This document shows positions 9,366-21,546 of a stretch of DNA of 64,000 nucleotides, one piece after another. The DNA is from Tretioscincus oriximinensis (taxonomy: Eukaryota > Chordata > Lepidosauria > Squamata > Gymnophthalmidae), in assembly GCA_022410635.1 (NCBI GenBank), contig JAJVDF010000238.1, positions 1,617,078-1,681,077 on the forward strand. Reading direction: 5' to 3'. The translations under genes were made by a program, and so were the position numbers. Within the stretch, counting starts at the first letter, position 1, and the number at the start of each line of letters is the position of its first letter. Below the pieces are notes generated by a model, which made no database searches, was not told the DNA's origin, and saw only the letters and a list, made by a program, of their open reading frames with translations.

Positions 9366-11713
9366 GTTTATGTTAAATTTCTAAATGCACTTTTTCTGAT
9401 CCATAAAGGGGCAGCTGTCTACATGCCATTCTGGGTTATGTGCAGCNCAAGGCAGGGAATATGATACTGTGGACAGCAGATCCTTTAAACTCAGTTCTGG
9501 AATGGAATGAGGCATAGTGCATTATTACTGCTTGGATGACACTGAGCTGATAAATATGCAGTGCTTCCTCATATTAGCATGTATTCAACATACAGTAAAT
9601 TAACTGTATACTCTTCAATATCATAACGTTGTATAACAAGTATTACTTAGGAGAAGGCATCTTTGAAGACCATGTGGCTTATTCCTGAGTTAACATTACA
9701 AACTTCCCATTTTAAAACAATATTGTAAAGTATCAGAAAAGCAAGCGTTATGAAGAAGCACAGTCACAACTAGAAAACGACGTATCACAGATGGCGGTAT
9801 GGTTGAAAAAGTTCAAGGTTTTTGATTAATACAAAATGCTGTATACGACAGATTGTCATATGGTTGAGAAGGGTCCAGGAATCTTTTATAAATGCAAGGC
9901 AACGAGGATACACTGCTATTCTTTAAGAAAGCAAATGTCATTCATCACATCCGCTACCCCCATAGATAGATAAATCATCTGCTTTCACAGTGTGCAATAC
10001 TTGAATCTGTTCTGTATCTTAACTTCACAGCAGAACTGTTTGTTTTGTAGCATGAATAATACCTTTACGGTGTGGAAATGGGGAAAATCTACACTAGTCA
10101 TTATCTGAATCTGGATTGCAGCACCTTAAGGATAGGAGTGTTTTGCAGTGTCTGCACACTGTGTGCCTTATTCCCCATCCTATAGATTATAAAAACCACC
10201 TAGGAGCCTCAAACCTCAGATTTTAAACTGTGACTTTGTTACCCTTGAGTGATATTCCAAATGGCCCCAGCAGAAGGAAGATTCCCCACCCCAGTATAGG
10301 ATGACATCTTTGTTAGCTATCTATGGTTAATGTTCTGTATTCTGAGCAGTTGAGCTAACCATCAGTGTATAAAACGTAGTGACACAAGAGATCAGCATTC
10401 TTTCTATCTTTTTACATAGTGAGAGAAAGACACCTTGCTTTTTCAACACACGTATTTAACAAAACAATGTTTTGGGTCAAATCCTACTGGGCAGCCTTAT
10501 TGATAAGGGATCCACCAAAGGTCCAGCAGGCAAAATGGTAAATCCATCGTAGCGAGATTTTTAGAGATTTTGCTACAATATTGTCTGCATTTAGCCTCAA
10601 GTGTATGTCTGCAGAGATTAAATTTAGGCATTGAAAAGATATGAAAAGAAAACTAATTTTGATGCCATTTTCTTTATGGTTTGTATAATGATTATTTTTG
10701 CATTATTTGTTATGCAATCTGTAATTTGATTTGTTGAGAACATGGCTTTGAACCAAGTTCGAAACCTGCAATCCAGATGTGAACTTGAGTTGCCCTCCTC
10801 CTCTGTTTGTATTTATGTATATGTTGATGGCATTGTGTCAGTCTCTGGACATGTGAGTGTGTAGAATATAATTTTATGCTTTACTTGAGTTCATATCCCC
10901 ATGTATTAGCTTGTTATACCAATTAGGACAATTGTTTATAGATTCTCGCCACTGTTGAAACATTCTCACCAAAGGTATAACACAATATAACACAATGATT
11001 CACAGACATTTTGTTAAGAATCAGCTGGAGAGAAGGATTTTCTTTTTTAAATTGGCAGTTTTCCTTCTTTTTAATTTCATATTGTAGTAAAGCATGTTCT
11101 TGTGTGTGTATGAGAGACAGACAATGTGGGTAACTTCTCCCACATTCATATCAGGTGACGAAGCACATTCTTCAGAACTGAAGAAGGATTTAAAATAAAT
11201 GTATGATTAGGGCCTCAACTTCTCCTAGTGAATGTGCTTATTGATTTTAATCTTCTTCTGCATCTTTTTCCTTTCTAATTGCACGTCATTCCCAAATACA
11301 GCTATCCAACCATTGATTAGACTTGGTTTCGGTCATGGGTTGTGTTTAGTAAAGTGGTGGTCTCTTATGCTGTCTGCTACCAGAGATAATAACCTGATGT
11401 AGCCAGGATTTCTTTGCAAGTATTTTAGTATTACACAGAGCTTATACTTATATTTCTCAATGCATGTGCTTTTTCTTGAAAATTAATCAATGTTCTCCAG
11501 GGATTCTTTTGGNTGGGAAGAAAGCAAAGCTTTTTAAAACTTTTGTCGGATTTGGCATGTAGTGCACATCTCTTGTCAGAATATGACTGGAGAAGGTGNT
11601 TTTTTAATTTGAGAAAATCCTGTTGAAGTACCCCAAACGATTGCATACCTTCTGGAAGTTCTTCCCAGAATATCCTTCTCTGTGGTGGTGCTTATTTTCT
11701 GGGATATTGCCTT
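9366..11713. other. Intronic stretch, no recognised element
   Basis: About 2.3 kb of AT-rich sequence with no convincing ORF, LINE or SINE signature on either strand. Purine and pyrimidine runs are short. It could contain conserved non-coding elements, which single-sequence reading cannot reveal. Confidence 0.5.
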
Positions 11714-11886
11714 CCTTAGGTCNTGTCCCCATTGAGACTTTTGGAGTAGGAGTCTGCCATCTACATGCTAGACTACACTATTGGCTGGCCACAAATGGGG
11801 CCTGCCATAGCCACAGTGGCATGTAGATGGCCAAGTTCTGTCCTGAGATACAATCCAGAAGAAGGTTCAGTGGGGATAGGGCCTTA
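11714..11886. repeat. Foldback (MITE-like) repeat, copy 2
   Basis: The segment begins 'ccttaggtcntgtccccatt' and ends with the near complement 'cagtggggatagggccttag'. An inner inverted pair 'ccatctacatgct'/'ggcatgtagatgg' surrounds the centre. It shares several blocks with the element at 1138-1275. It looks like a non-autonomous DNA transposon of unknown superfamily. Confidence 0.65.
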
Positions 11887-12734
11887 GTTTAGAAATTTGT
11901 CTACTTATCNCATCCATTGTTTTAAATACTTTTTTTTTCAATTATTTTAATTGTAATTTTACGGTATATTAATTTGTATATGGCTTTGCAATGTTTTATA
12001 AGAAGGGCAGTGTGAAAGAATGTTTTATATAAATAAAAATGATTTTAAAAAGATTAAAAATCTATCTATTTGTAAAATTAACAGTTGCATTTGCAAGATA
12101 GATTCAGTAAGATTGAATGGATCTAATATATTCATTCTTGTTGTGGAGTTAAGAGTATGTTGCTCTGTCCAAAATTTGTAGAGCTTCTAAGTGTCATTAC
12201 GTGGTAGACTATTTCAGTTGCTTTGTTTTTAAAGTTTGAAAACCTGGCTTGATATTTAGGAGGCCACACGATATATAGAATACATGCACCCNCCATGCCT
12301 CTGAATCTAGTTTTAATTCCATATTGGTGGGCATGGTGATACCCTCTGTAACTAACTGTAAATTGAATTATACAAAACAACTCATGTACAAACAGATCCT
12401 TATTTATAGAATGTAAAAAATTAATAGAATGTAAAAAATGTAAATACAGTGGTCATCTCTAGTGTTTGACTCCGTATGAGTATACTGCAATAACTTTTGT
12501 ATTTGTACAAATATCTTTAGTGTCACTTCCAGTTTTGAAACTTTTTTCAGAATTGAGTTCTGGCATTTCAGGATTGTGATACAGCTGACTTTGGTCCTTT
12601 TCCTCTTGACTTGTAATTCGGATTAAGGGTCCTCATATACGGTTACCACATGTTTTCCAGAAACATGTAGCTGCCATTCTTCTACCAAAGTGAGCTTTGT
12701 AGGGAGAAGAGGGTAGTCTTCATAGTGTCCACAT
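11887..12734. other. Intronic stretch, no recognised element
   Basis: AT-rich sequence with a short direct repeat of 'atagaatgtaaaaaatg' type near 12408-12440. No coding or transposon signature is recognised. Confidence 0.5.
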
Positions 12735-12860
12735 TTTTCCATGAAGCCAGATGGATGACCTTGGGTCAGTCACACTTCTCCAGAACTCTCTCAGCCCCGC
12801 CTATTTCACAGGGTGNCTACAGTGGAGAAAGCAACAAAAGCTTTGTCCATCGTTCTTTAG
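12735..12860 (+). mobile_element. tRNA-SINE body fragment
   Basis: The text 'gatgaccttgggtcagtcac', then 'ctctctcagccccgcctatt', then 'tggagaaagcaacaaaagct' matches the body of the SINE at 57735-57998 when that copy is read on its own strand. Head and tail are missing or decayed. Confidence 0.7.
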
Positions 12861-12889
12861 TGAAAGGGGCATTATAAACAATTGTTGTT

Positions 12890-13220
12890 GATGTTGGCTC
12901 AGAGGCACGATGGTGCAGACTAAGAGCTTTGGTGATTCAACAGAGATATTAGAGTTCAAAACCCTGGGTCTGCTGTTGAGAGGGTTGAGCGCCTTAGCTT
13001 CAGCCAACTCAGCTGTTCAAAAGCAAATAAATTTGCACATAGATAAATGAGTACCACCAAATGTAAGCCTTTGGGTGAAAAAAAACCTTGCAAGCCACTC
13101 GGAGTCACTTTGGATGAGAAGGGTGGGGCATAATAATCTTCTTCCTCTTCTTCTTCTTTTTCCTCTTCTTCTTCCTCCTCTTCCTCCCCCTCCTCCTTCT
13201 TCTTCATTATTATTATTATN
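12890..13220 (+). mobile_element. SINE with (TTC)n tail
   Basis: The tail block 'ttgcaagccactcggagtca' followed by 'gggtggggcataataatc' and a long (TTC)n/(TCC)n run (13136-13205), then (ATT)n, is the same 3' layout as at 48735-49136. The body upstream to about 12890 resembles that copy more than the 'accttgggtcagtcac' type, so it may be the same second SINE family. The 5' boundary is uncertain. Low-complexity ORFs over the tail are artefacts. Confidence 0.65.
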
Positions 13221-13450
13221 AATCCAAGGGAACTGTTCAAAGCAATCACACATTGCTTCAACTCAGTACTTCATAAATAAAATGAAAGACGGCGCAGTTG
13301 CAGCTATTATTAGTGATTCAGTTCCACATAAGGAGCAGGAAGAATCNTCAGTCTGTGCTATCATAGAGTGCTCCTGCCACACTGCCAAACCAATTGCAGG
13401 AAGTAGCCCAATCCGCCCCATGCCCCATGGGTATAGAATGAAATATAAAT

Positions 13451-13530
13451 ATACTACTCAAAACAATTAAGGGAACACTTTAACCTAACAGTGTATGTTA
13501 AATTGTTCCCTTAATTGTTTTGAGCAGTAT
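13451..13530. mobile_element. Tiny palindromic MITE (Tc1/mariner-like?)
   Basis: An 80-bp element has 26-bp terminal inverted repeats (13451-13476 and 13505-13530) with one mismatch, beginning ATACT(A/G)CTCAAAAC. Both ends abut TA dinucleotides, consistent with Tc1/mariner-type TA targeting. A partly deleted relative is at 21490-21546. Confidence 0.75.
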
Positions 13531-16265
13531 ATAAATAAATGTGAGGAGGAAGTTGAGGGGGGAAGAAAAGGGTGCTAGAATCTGTTGCATATAAGTCAGG
13601 AAGTGGGCTTATTCTGNTAATCCTGTATAAAAGCTGCTGGCAATGTGAACCGTGGTTGGTTTGTCCTTTAGATACTTTCAAATCCATTTAAATCTTTTTC
13701 CTTATGTTGGCCAAATGACATGAGCTCATCTAATTAAGTATTGAATAGCATCCCAAAATGCTGCTGAAGGTTTTTCCCTTCACTGAGAAGCTGCTCCAGA
13801 TTTCACAGCATCTATGTAAAAAAATGGAATCTTCTCACTAATTTAAGAGATACTCTGTGGTCCCCCAACAGCTTGAATTATACTTTGCTGTTTAACACTT
13901 TTTTCTTTCAACAAATGGTTTTGCTTGCTAAATAAATATTTTAGTAATAAATAGCTGATCTTTATAGTCCAGTAGAGTGGAATGCTTGGATATGTCAAAT
14001 TAATGAAAAATATCCATTTATTGAAAACATTTGCATTCTGCCCGCATTATGAATTCCAGAGCAGTTTATAACAATAAAAAAGCCAAAGGAGGATTCATCA
14101 GTAACAGCAAATGCCTATATTCACTGTCCTATCAGTATACAAACAATTAACAATTTGCATTTGAGGCAATGAATGAACAAAATTTCTGCCAAGATGTAGC
14201 TTTAAATAAGAAATGCAATAAAACAAATTAGCTGATAAGAAGAAAGAGACAACTTCAGTTATCTAAAAATAGCTTTTAGATAGAAATAGCATATACAACA
14301 TGCTGCCCTGCCTCTCAATTATTCCTGAATACTGACAGAAAACAAATTCATTGGTTGTATTGATCTTATAACCCACTTTATGGATGTGCTTGGCCATGAA
14401 TCATATTCATTTGTTTCCTTCCTTTACCTGGACTTTTCTTTATTTCCATTCTCTTTTCTTCCAAATGTGAAGATGCTCTTCTGCCAGGTTCAAAAGATAG
14501 GCTAGGCTACCCATATGTCTCGATATTTCTGTGGTACCTTCAGATTATCAGGCATTCCAGAAATCTAACCCATTTTTTAAAATTCGTGAACATTTGGTTT
14601 CTCTTCTCTCAAAACACCTGATGTGGCACTGCAACACAAGGAGATTGGACTGTCTGACACTGGTGCACATCCACACAAGGAGGCAACCAGAAGGTGTGAC
14701 AAAGGTGAAGAAGATATCTATGCTCCTGCTCTCTTCAGCAAAAGGTATTGTAGATCAGAATGCTGGCATGAACCAGAAACAGCAAAAATTATTCTAGATC
14801 AGAATGTTGCCACTGTCAAGGTACCTGAGGTGAGGTCCAATGATGTGCTAGCCAGCTGCCTCCCTGCAGCTGGTCAGCCCACCACATCAGTAAGTGCTGG
14901 GAGGGAGAAAGCAAATGGGGNCAGGAGGGAAGAGTGATTGAGAAGAGAGAGTTCAGCATGAATCCATGGAAGCTCCCATTTTAAAAAATCAATCTAGTTT
15001 GGAGGAGAGAGCATAGCTTGTGTGGGGAAGGGGATGTGGTTTGGGTGAGGGTGTGAAAAGGTTTCAGGTTTTGCGTTGCCATATGTGGCAACACAAGGGT
15101 ACTCTAATTATGTTACCCATGTGCCTGCAACCAGTCATTATTAAAAAGCACTGCATGTACTAAAAGGAATTACGCAACCACTTTAGCTACATATACACCA
15201 GATAGAGTTTGATCATTTGGTCACACTAAATACAGAAAATAAAGCAATTTTGACTATTAAAAATCATAACTCACATATAAAAAAAATCTAGATCTATGCA
15301 CATACAGTATACTGCATATATTTCATATATTAGATGAAAGAGAATATATAGCTATTTGATTCTTCTTGCCAACCTTCAGATAGATTTCAATACTATACAA
15401 AGTGATATATTTTGATGTTCACTGATAATTATTTACTGTACCAACAAGCAAGGTCTCTAGGTGGGGGATTATATCTCCTCTTTTCATTCATATCCTTGAA
15501 CTTCTGTTACCTCCATGAAAAAGCCCAGGCATCTTCCATCCATATGGTGATGCAATAAAGGAGGCCCCTGCTAATATGCTCAGATTGAATTGGGCAGAGC
15601 ACCAGCTAGACTAACCACTCCAGCTGCTAAACTGGATAATGGAAGCATCTGAACTTCACCCATGCCTGCTTCAGTTTANCAGGGGATCCATTGGTAGTAT
15701 AATAAAGCAAAGTGCATTGCACACTGATATAAGCAGTCTGTAAACTATTTCTGAGCCTTCTTAGAAGGAATGAATTAAGTAATCAGCTTGATTGCAAATT
15801 TCATAATTTTTTATTATGGTTGTTCGTTTAATTAGTCCTAAAGGTTGAGCCAACAGAACTGCATAGTGCATTCATATAAGAGATTTTAGTTAGAGGTTTC
15901 ATATTATTACAAAACCGTGTAATTCATTATGGCATATCCCAAAGCAAAATACGTTTGTTAAAAAAGACATATAAACTCTAACACAATTTAAATTTTGTAG
16001 TAATGTTCTGAAAGTCACTGATCTTTTCTGTTTATAATAACATAAGTTCCATTTCATTGACAATTGACATGAAGTATAATTTCCTTTTCTTGTGCAGATT
16101 ATGGTATGAAATTATTAACAAAATTAATATTTGCTAGTGTCATTACAGAATTGGTGCTTAATAAATGCAGGTTGCCACGCAGCTGGGGAAGGGAATGCAA
16201 CCACTTTACAATTTCCTTGGATTTGCAAAAGCTTTTTCCATATGCTGTAATTGCAATGACTTGCT
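13531..16265. other. Intronic stretch, weak repeat traces only
   Basis: A decayed L2-type tail may be present near 14000-14110 on the minus strand ('aaacatttgcattctgccc'). The ORF-bearing part at 14531-14937 has two copies of 'agatcagaatg' about 55 bases apart but no recognisable protein. The rest, especially 15270-15370 and 15790-16140, is very AT-rich. Confidence 0.45.
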
Positions 16266-16440
16266 AAATGGCTAGATCTGACCTTAGATTAGACCACCTC
16301 TTTAACCTGGCCTTTGGTTGAGGAAACAGCTTTTCCCCACTTTTAGGCATTGCTTTAAAATGTTAATTTTGTGTTTCTGCTTTCATTGTTAACTGCCTTG
16401 AGACCTTCAGGTATAGGGTGGGACAGAAGCATAAATCCAT
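16266..16440 (+). mobile_element. L2-clade LINE, 3' end
   Basis: The sequence 'cacctctttaacctggcctt' followed by 'gttaactgccttgagacctt' and 'caggtatagggtgggacaga' corresponds to the last codons and 3' tail of the L2-type element at 53768-54284. It is truncated and lacks a long A-rich tail. Confidence 0.7.
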
Positions 16441-18385
16441 ATCCAAACACACAGTACTAAAAAGACTTTAATAAATATGCAGGTCTTAGGCATGTGGGTT
16501 CAAGCATGTGTGAACCAGAGGACAATGTTTGGTGCGTTCCTGTCAATTCTGAATTTTGTTTTCTTCTTTGCTGAAATGTGATCCTGTGCNGGCCTGAGTC
16601 TAATACAGTGCAAGGTTCAGAGGCTATTTTGGAGAAGCTTTGTTATATACATCCTTCTCTGCAGCAGCAGGAGGGAAGGAAGGTGGAATGTGATTCCTGC
16701 TGTTGGATTCTCAGCTGCCTGCTGAGGCTCAGAATTCTGGCTTTTGTAAGCCAGCAGAGTTAACTTTCATTCACTTCCAGCTGCTCCCAATATCTTCCTT
16801 CTCTCCCCACCCCCTTTACCCTGGTCCCTCTGCATATTTCCATGTCCAAGATTGGCCAGCTATAACTGGAGATATTGTTATCCAATTTGCTGTCTTAGGT
16901 CAGTGGCATTTGTGAGATTTATCAACTGAATAAAAATAATAATAACTCTGTTTTTCTTCAAGCAACACTATTGTGTAAAAAGCCAGAGAAAAATTATTTT
17001 TCAGACTTTGGGCTTCTCTCTAATCCTCCCAATCACAGTTCTGCTGATAGAAAAGATTCTGTAGCCAGGTTGCCTTCATTTGGGAAGAGGTTTAAATGGG
17101 CCAGTATTAAAAAACTGTAAAAGGATTGGTGTGTCATGAGCATTTTGATGACTGCAGTTCCTCAACATGCTTTGAGCATCTATGTAGAAGGTCCCAAGTA
17201 CATCCGAAACAAAGAAAAACATCTAAATTCTATAAGGAAAGAATTCTATAATTNTATAAGGAAAGAGTATCATTTTGGCAAGATAATTGTAATAAAGAAT
17301 CCCTGCGTGTTGTGAGCAAAATTGTTGTCATTGTTACTATTATTAAAAGTAAATATTATACATGAGCTCACAGTGACATAAAACTGGAACAGAATGACCA
17401 GCTGGGGTAAATGTCAATGCCTAATGGTAATAACATGATCACACAACATCCCTCCCTGCTGCTCATGCAAACATAAACTTTGCTTGACTTCTTCATGAGA
17501 GGTTGGGCCCAGTAGTGGGCCTGTCCTTCAAATCAAGTGAGTTTTTTTATTACCAGCTTTGCAGTAATACCAGCTAACAGCAAGAACAAGATTACTTGCA
17601 ACAACAGGGATATAAGTCTTATCATACCTTGTATACCCAAGGTTGCAAAAGAAAGAGGAAGAGTAGAGTAGCACCATTCACATGCAGTTGCAATAAGCTG
17701 ACACTGTGATCATGTTCATGTCATCAATATCTTTGAATTCAGCTCTGTGTCTGTCTATGAAACTGCCTTTAAAATTTCAAACTTGGATCCTCACCCTCAA
17801 AAATGGCAGTTCAAAGATCCAAGCAACAATATCATTTTTGCTTCACCACAAATACACTCTGTACACAGTGTACAGTGGATGTGTTCTACCCGTAATTTGC
17901 TTTTCAGAACAGTTTCTACACATCTGATGTGAATTAGTACTATTCTCATGCAAACACTACGGACTAGTAAACTCCTTAAAATGGACTGCTGAACCTGGCT
18001 TAAGAACTCATTTGCTATAATGAGCTACAATTTGTGAAATAGCATACATTTGAATAATACACCTCTTTACCCTGGTATTCAATTGCCAGTTTGCTGTCTT
18101 GAACTCTATTAAATTTTATTTGTAAACTGCCTTGAAGCTATCGGGCGTAAAACAAGAATGAAAATGAAGTGAATACATACGAGCTGCATGGCACTTTTAT
18201 GATGCTGTAACAACACACTGAAGGAGAATGGATCTAATAACTCTGGCTTTTCATGGCATGGTGGATTTCCTGGTCAAGTATGATGTCTGCTCAGACATTC
18301 ATTACACTCCTGCACAAATGTTCATTANAGTGCAGAATATAAAGCTATATTAGGCTATAAGCTATAGCACCTGGTCCCCACTTAC
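16441..18385. other. Intronic stretch with one short L2-type tail
   Basis: At about 18105-18175 (+) 'gtaaactgccttgaagctat' followed by 'cgggcgtaaaac' is an L2/SINE-type tail. The remainder has small overlapping ORFs with no recognised product. A 16-bp direct repeat 'tataaggaaaga' type occurs near 17230-17270. Confidence 0.45.
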
Positions 18386-18952
18386 CTTCATTCAAAGTGC
18401 GGAAGTCACGGCACCCTACTCGCAAGGAGTGCACTGCCACCATGCTAACATCTGGGATGTCAGCATCGCAATTATGAGAATGACGCATGCTGGCTCTCTG
18501 AGTTTGCACTGAAGTCTCATCCCAGCAGTTCATAGGCTTCCTGGTGGTGTCTCTGCAGAGGGTTGGAAGCAGCCCTCAGAATCCCCTACTGCAGAATTGG
18601 CCTTTTCCTGCACCCACCAGGGAAAAGTGTCTTTTCTGCACAACTGCTGCAGATGGCCTGCCATTTCATATAACTGGCCGAAGGTGAAGATGTCTTCACT
18701 GTATAGTAGAAGGTAAGTGGGCATGTGGCCTCTTTTGTAGTAAGAGGAGCTTTGAAAGTTCCTAGCATTCTTCTGATATTCACGCAGCCACACCATTACT
18801 ACTTGGGCAGATCGACCAGATCCACTGCCTTCCCGTGTTAGCAGCCATGAAAGGTTTTCCAAGTTGGCCACATCACAGCTGGAGAATGAAAGCTTCTCAG
18901 TGATTATATTTTTGCTGCCATAAATGATGGCAAAAGTACATTCTGCACACCA
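18386..18952 (-). pseudogene. Unidentified exon-like coding remnant, antisense to ARHGAP31
   Basis: On the minus strand a 148-codon frame runs from 18976 to 18530 and a second frame continues from 18533 to about 18345, so one frameshift near 18530-18560 divides a coding-looking segment. The composition is protein-like (WLREYQKNARNF, MPTYLLLYSEDIF, HLQQLCRKDTFPWW) rather than low complexity. It starts after an acceptor-like 'ctcttcttgaaacag' (exon would begin at 18952) and ends at a consensus donor 'aatgaag|gtaagt' (last base 18386). It does not resemble LINE, SINE or transposase proteins I know. It could be a decayed exon of a nested gene, a retrocopy (less likely if the splice signals are real) or chance. 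I cannot assign a function. Confidence 0.3.
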
Positions 18953-18976
18953 CTGTTTCAAGAAGAGCATTACCAA

Positions 18977-21489
18977 CCTAGTGCTCTTCTTAGAGTGCAG
19001 CTATAAGAAGAGCATTGGGGAAAAGAAACAGATCTATTGCATCCATGGCTAAGAGCAGGTCCTATAAAAAAACCTCAGTGTGAGCAAACATTTAAAGCAT
19101 AATAACTGATAGCAAACATATATTGTGTAAAGTAAAATAGTAGCCTACATAATGAGATAGTGTAATAAGATCATCTAGACATAATATAAAAAACTTCATT
19201 AATAAAATTGTGCCCATTTTACACTGGACCTTACGTAAAAACTGTAATCAGCTGGCATATAAAATCATGGGAACATAAACTAGAAAAATTGACAAAATGG
19301 GTGAGGTTAAAATATTGTGGAATTTTAAAATTCAAAAGTTATTGGATCATAATATGCTTAACATTACTGTGGTTGAGAAAAACAAAGGAACTGGGAATAG
19401 ATTGGCTGAGCTAGGGGAACAGTATATTTGAAAATAAAGAATTAGAAAGATTGGGATGTACAATCTGAATTCACTGCACTTCTGTGAAAACAAAATAACT
19501 GTGGAAATATATTAGATGCCATACCAAATAAATTTAAAAAAATATTTAGAAGTAATTGAAATAGGTAACAGAACAATTCTACAGCTGGAAAAAGCAACCT
19601 TATACTACATTTTTCAAAAATAGCTTGTGGTATACCTTTTGTATTGTGGCTTAGGGCTGTGATCACAACCAAAGATTTTAGTCTGGCTCAAAGCTAATAA
19701 GATGCTCAGCCCATTTTTTACTATAATGGTCTGGTCACATCACTGTCGTCTCACAGATGCCAACTGGATCTCCTTCAGCTGGACTTCAGCATGGGTAGAT
19801 GAGGGAGATACTTATGGTGGGGCTGTTGCAGAGAGAGGCGACAGGATGAATCAGTGTTGGTTCCTGTTTGAAAGCAAGATTGTGTCAGCTTCTTGGCAGA
19901 GTGGAGGAATAGAGAGTGGGGAATAGCCATTGGGACCAGGAGGAGTCATGGGGATTAGAGGAGTCAGAATCAGTTGGACTTTGCATGAAGGCAAACATAT
20001 TACATTGCCTGGATGTTTGCTTGCAAGATCTGCTATCTTGGGAATGTCACTGCACATGTGCCAGGCAAAATACAGCTGAAAATAGTAACTTCACATGAGT
20101 ATAGGTGGAAGTGATGCATTTCCAGCTAGCTTGTGTCATCAAAGTTCCTAGATATATGTACTGTACCAATACAAGAGCAAATGCCTACACTGCTTACTCT
20201 ACACTGTAAGGCACTGTTCTTTGGGCAGTACATAGTTATTTTGGAGGCACTTTATTCTGAAATACTGAGGATCAATAAAAACAAGCAACATCTGTAGACA
20301 ACATTGCAGTATGTAGATTTCTTTTGCTGATTTTCTTTAAACAAGAAGTGTGTGCCAAAGATACCTTTAACAGAAGCAGAAGCAGTGACAGGTTTACTAT
20401 CTCATGTTGCTCTTTTCTAAGAAAAGAAGGGCTTGCCAGAGAATGTTACTTTATGTGTACTGCCTGTATATGAAAGGAAAAAATGCAAGACACTGTTTTA
20501 GATGAGAATACTGACAATAGTAAGGAATGGTTTTAGCATCAGTGGCCTACAGATAAGGGCAAAATGGGCAGGATTCCATCCCACCCATCAATTTACACCT
20601 GCAATGGTCTTCGCTATATCCAAAGACACTTCTTCTCTCTCCTAACCCATGTGTGTTTACAATTTTTGTTATTAGAGATTTCTTTTGCTTTCCAATGGTG
20701 ATTTCACACTGGCTACTGCCTAAGGGAGACTCCTAATACGCTTGCTGATCCAGTATTCTTACAACTGCTGAACTGCCTGAAATACAGCGCTATTGTTTGT
20801 GGAAACCTGAAAACTGTGATATTCTATGTTCAGCAAGTTAACATTCCAGTGGATAAACAAAAAAAACTTCATCGTTATAGTTCTCTGCTCAGCATTAGTC
20901 CATCTGTGTTGACCTCAAACCTTTTTTCTGGTAGGTACTCCTGTTTCCTTCTCATCAACTTCAGTGAGAAGCAGAAGCCACCGAGTTTTACTGTAGTCTT
21001 TCGAAGTAACGGTTGATGTCACTTTCATGCTTAACTTGTTGGATCAGCCCATTCTGGAGCTGTATGGTAACTGTAACAGCTCTTCTGTCCTAGGTTAGGT
21101 CTTCAATGTGCAGAAGAAATGATCTGAAAAGAAAGTCTACCTTTGCATTATTCCATTTCAAAGGTGGCTTTCTGTTCAGCCCATATTTGTCCACACAGCA
21201 CACAATTAAGTGTTAGAACAGAATTTCACACTGTCTGTGGAATAACTATGCAAAGTGGCAACCTGTTCCTATTGGTGTACTTGAAAAGAAGAGATGGGGC
21301 CATTAAATCTGTAGATAGAAAGATGGCAAATTCCAAATTAGCTTCAGTTGTCATCCACTTTTTTGCAAGAACCGGTATACTGAAGAATAGTGATCTCCCA
21401 TTCTGAAGTAGCCACCCACATAGCTGGAAAAGGTTGCGTGAAAAGGGAATTCTTGAGGGAAGTGGCTTTTTCTGGCAAACGTTATATAT
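18977..21489. other. Intronic stretch, no recognised element
   Basis: A lysine-rich small ORF at 19208-19414 (+) lies in AT-rich sequence and could be a decayed L1 scrap, but no motif confirms it. GC rises slightly at 19690-20100, with ORFs on both strands and no known domain. Nothing else is supported. Confidence 0.4.
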
Positions 21490-21546
21490 ATACTTTAACA
21501 TAACAGTGTATGTTAAAGTGTTTCCATAATTGTTTTTAGCAGTATA
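21490..21546. mobile_element. Palindromic MITE, copy 2 (left end deleted)
   Basis: The block 'actttaacataacagtgtat' followed by 'gttaaagtgtttcc' and 'agcagtata' matches the centre and right end of the element at 13451-13530. The left terminal repeat is gone, leaving about 56 bases inside TA-rich sequence. Confidence 0.65.

Noticed and set aside
12956..13261. Glutamate/glycine-rich open frames on the minus strand and Leu/Pro-rich frame on the plus strand
   Set aside because: All lie over the TTC/TCC simple repeat at 13136-13205; artefacts of repeat translation.
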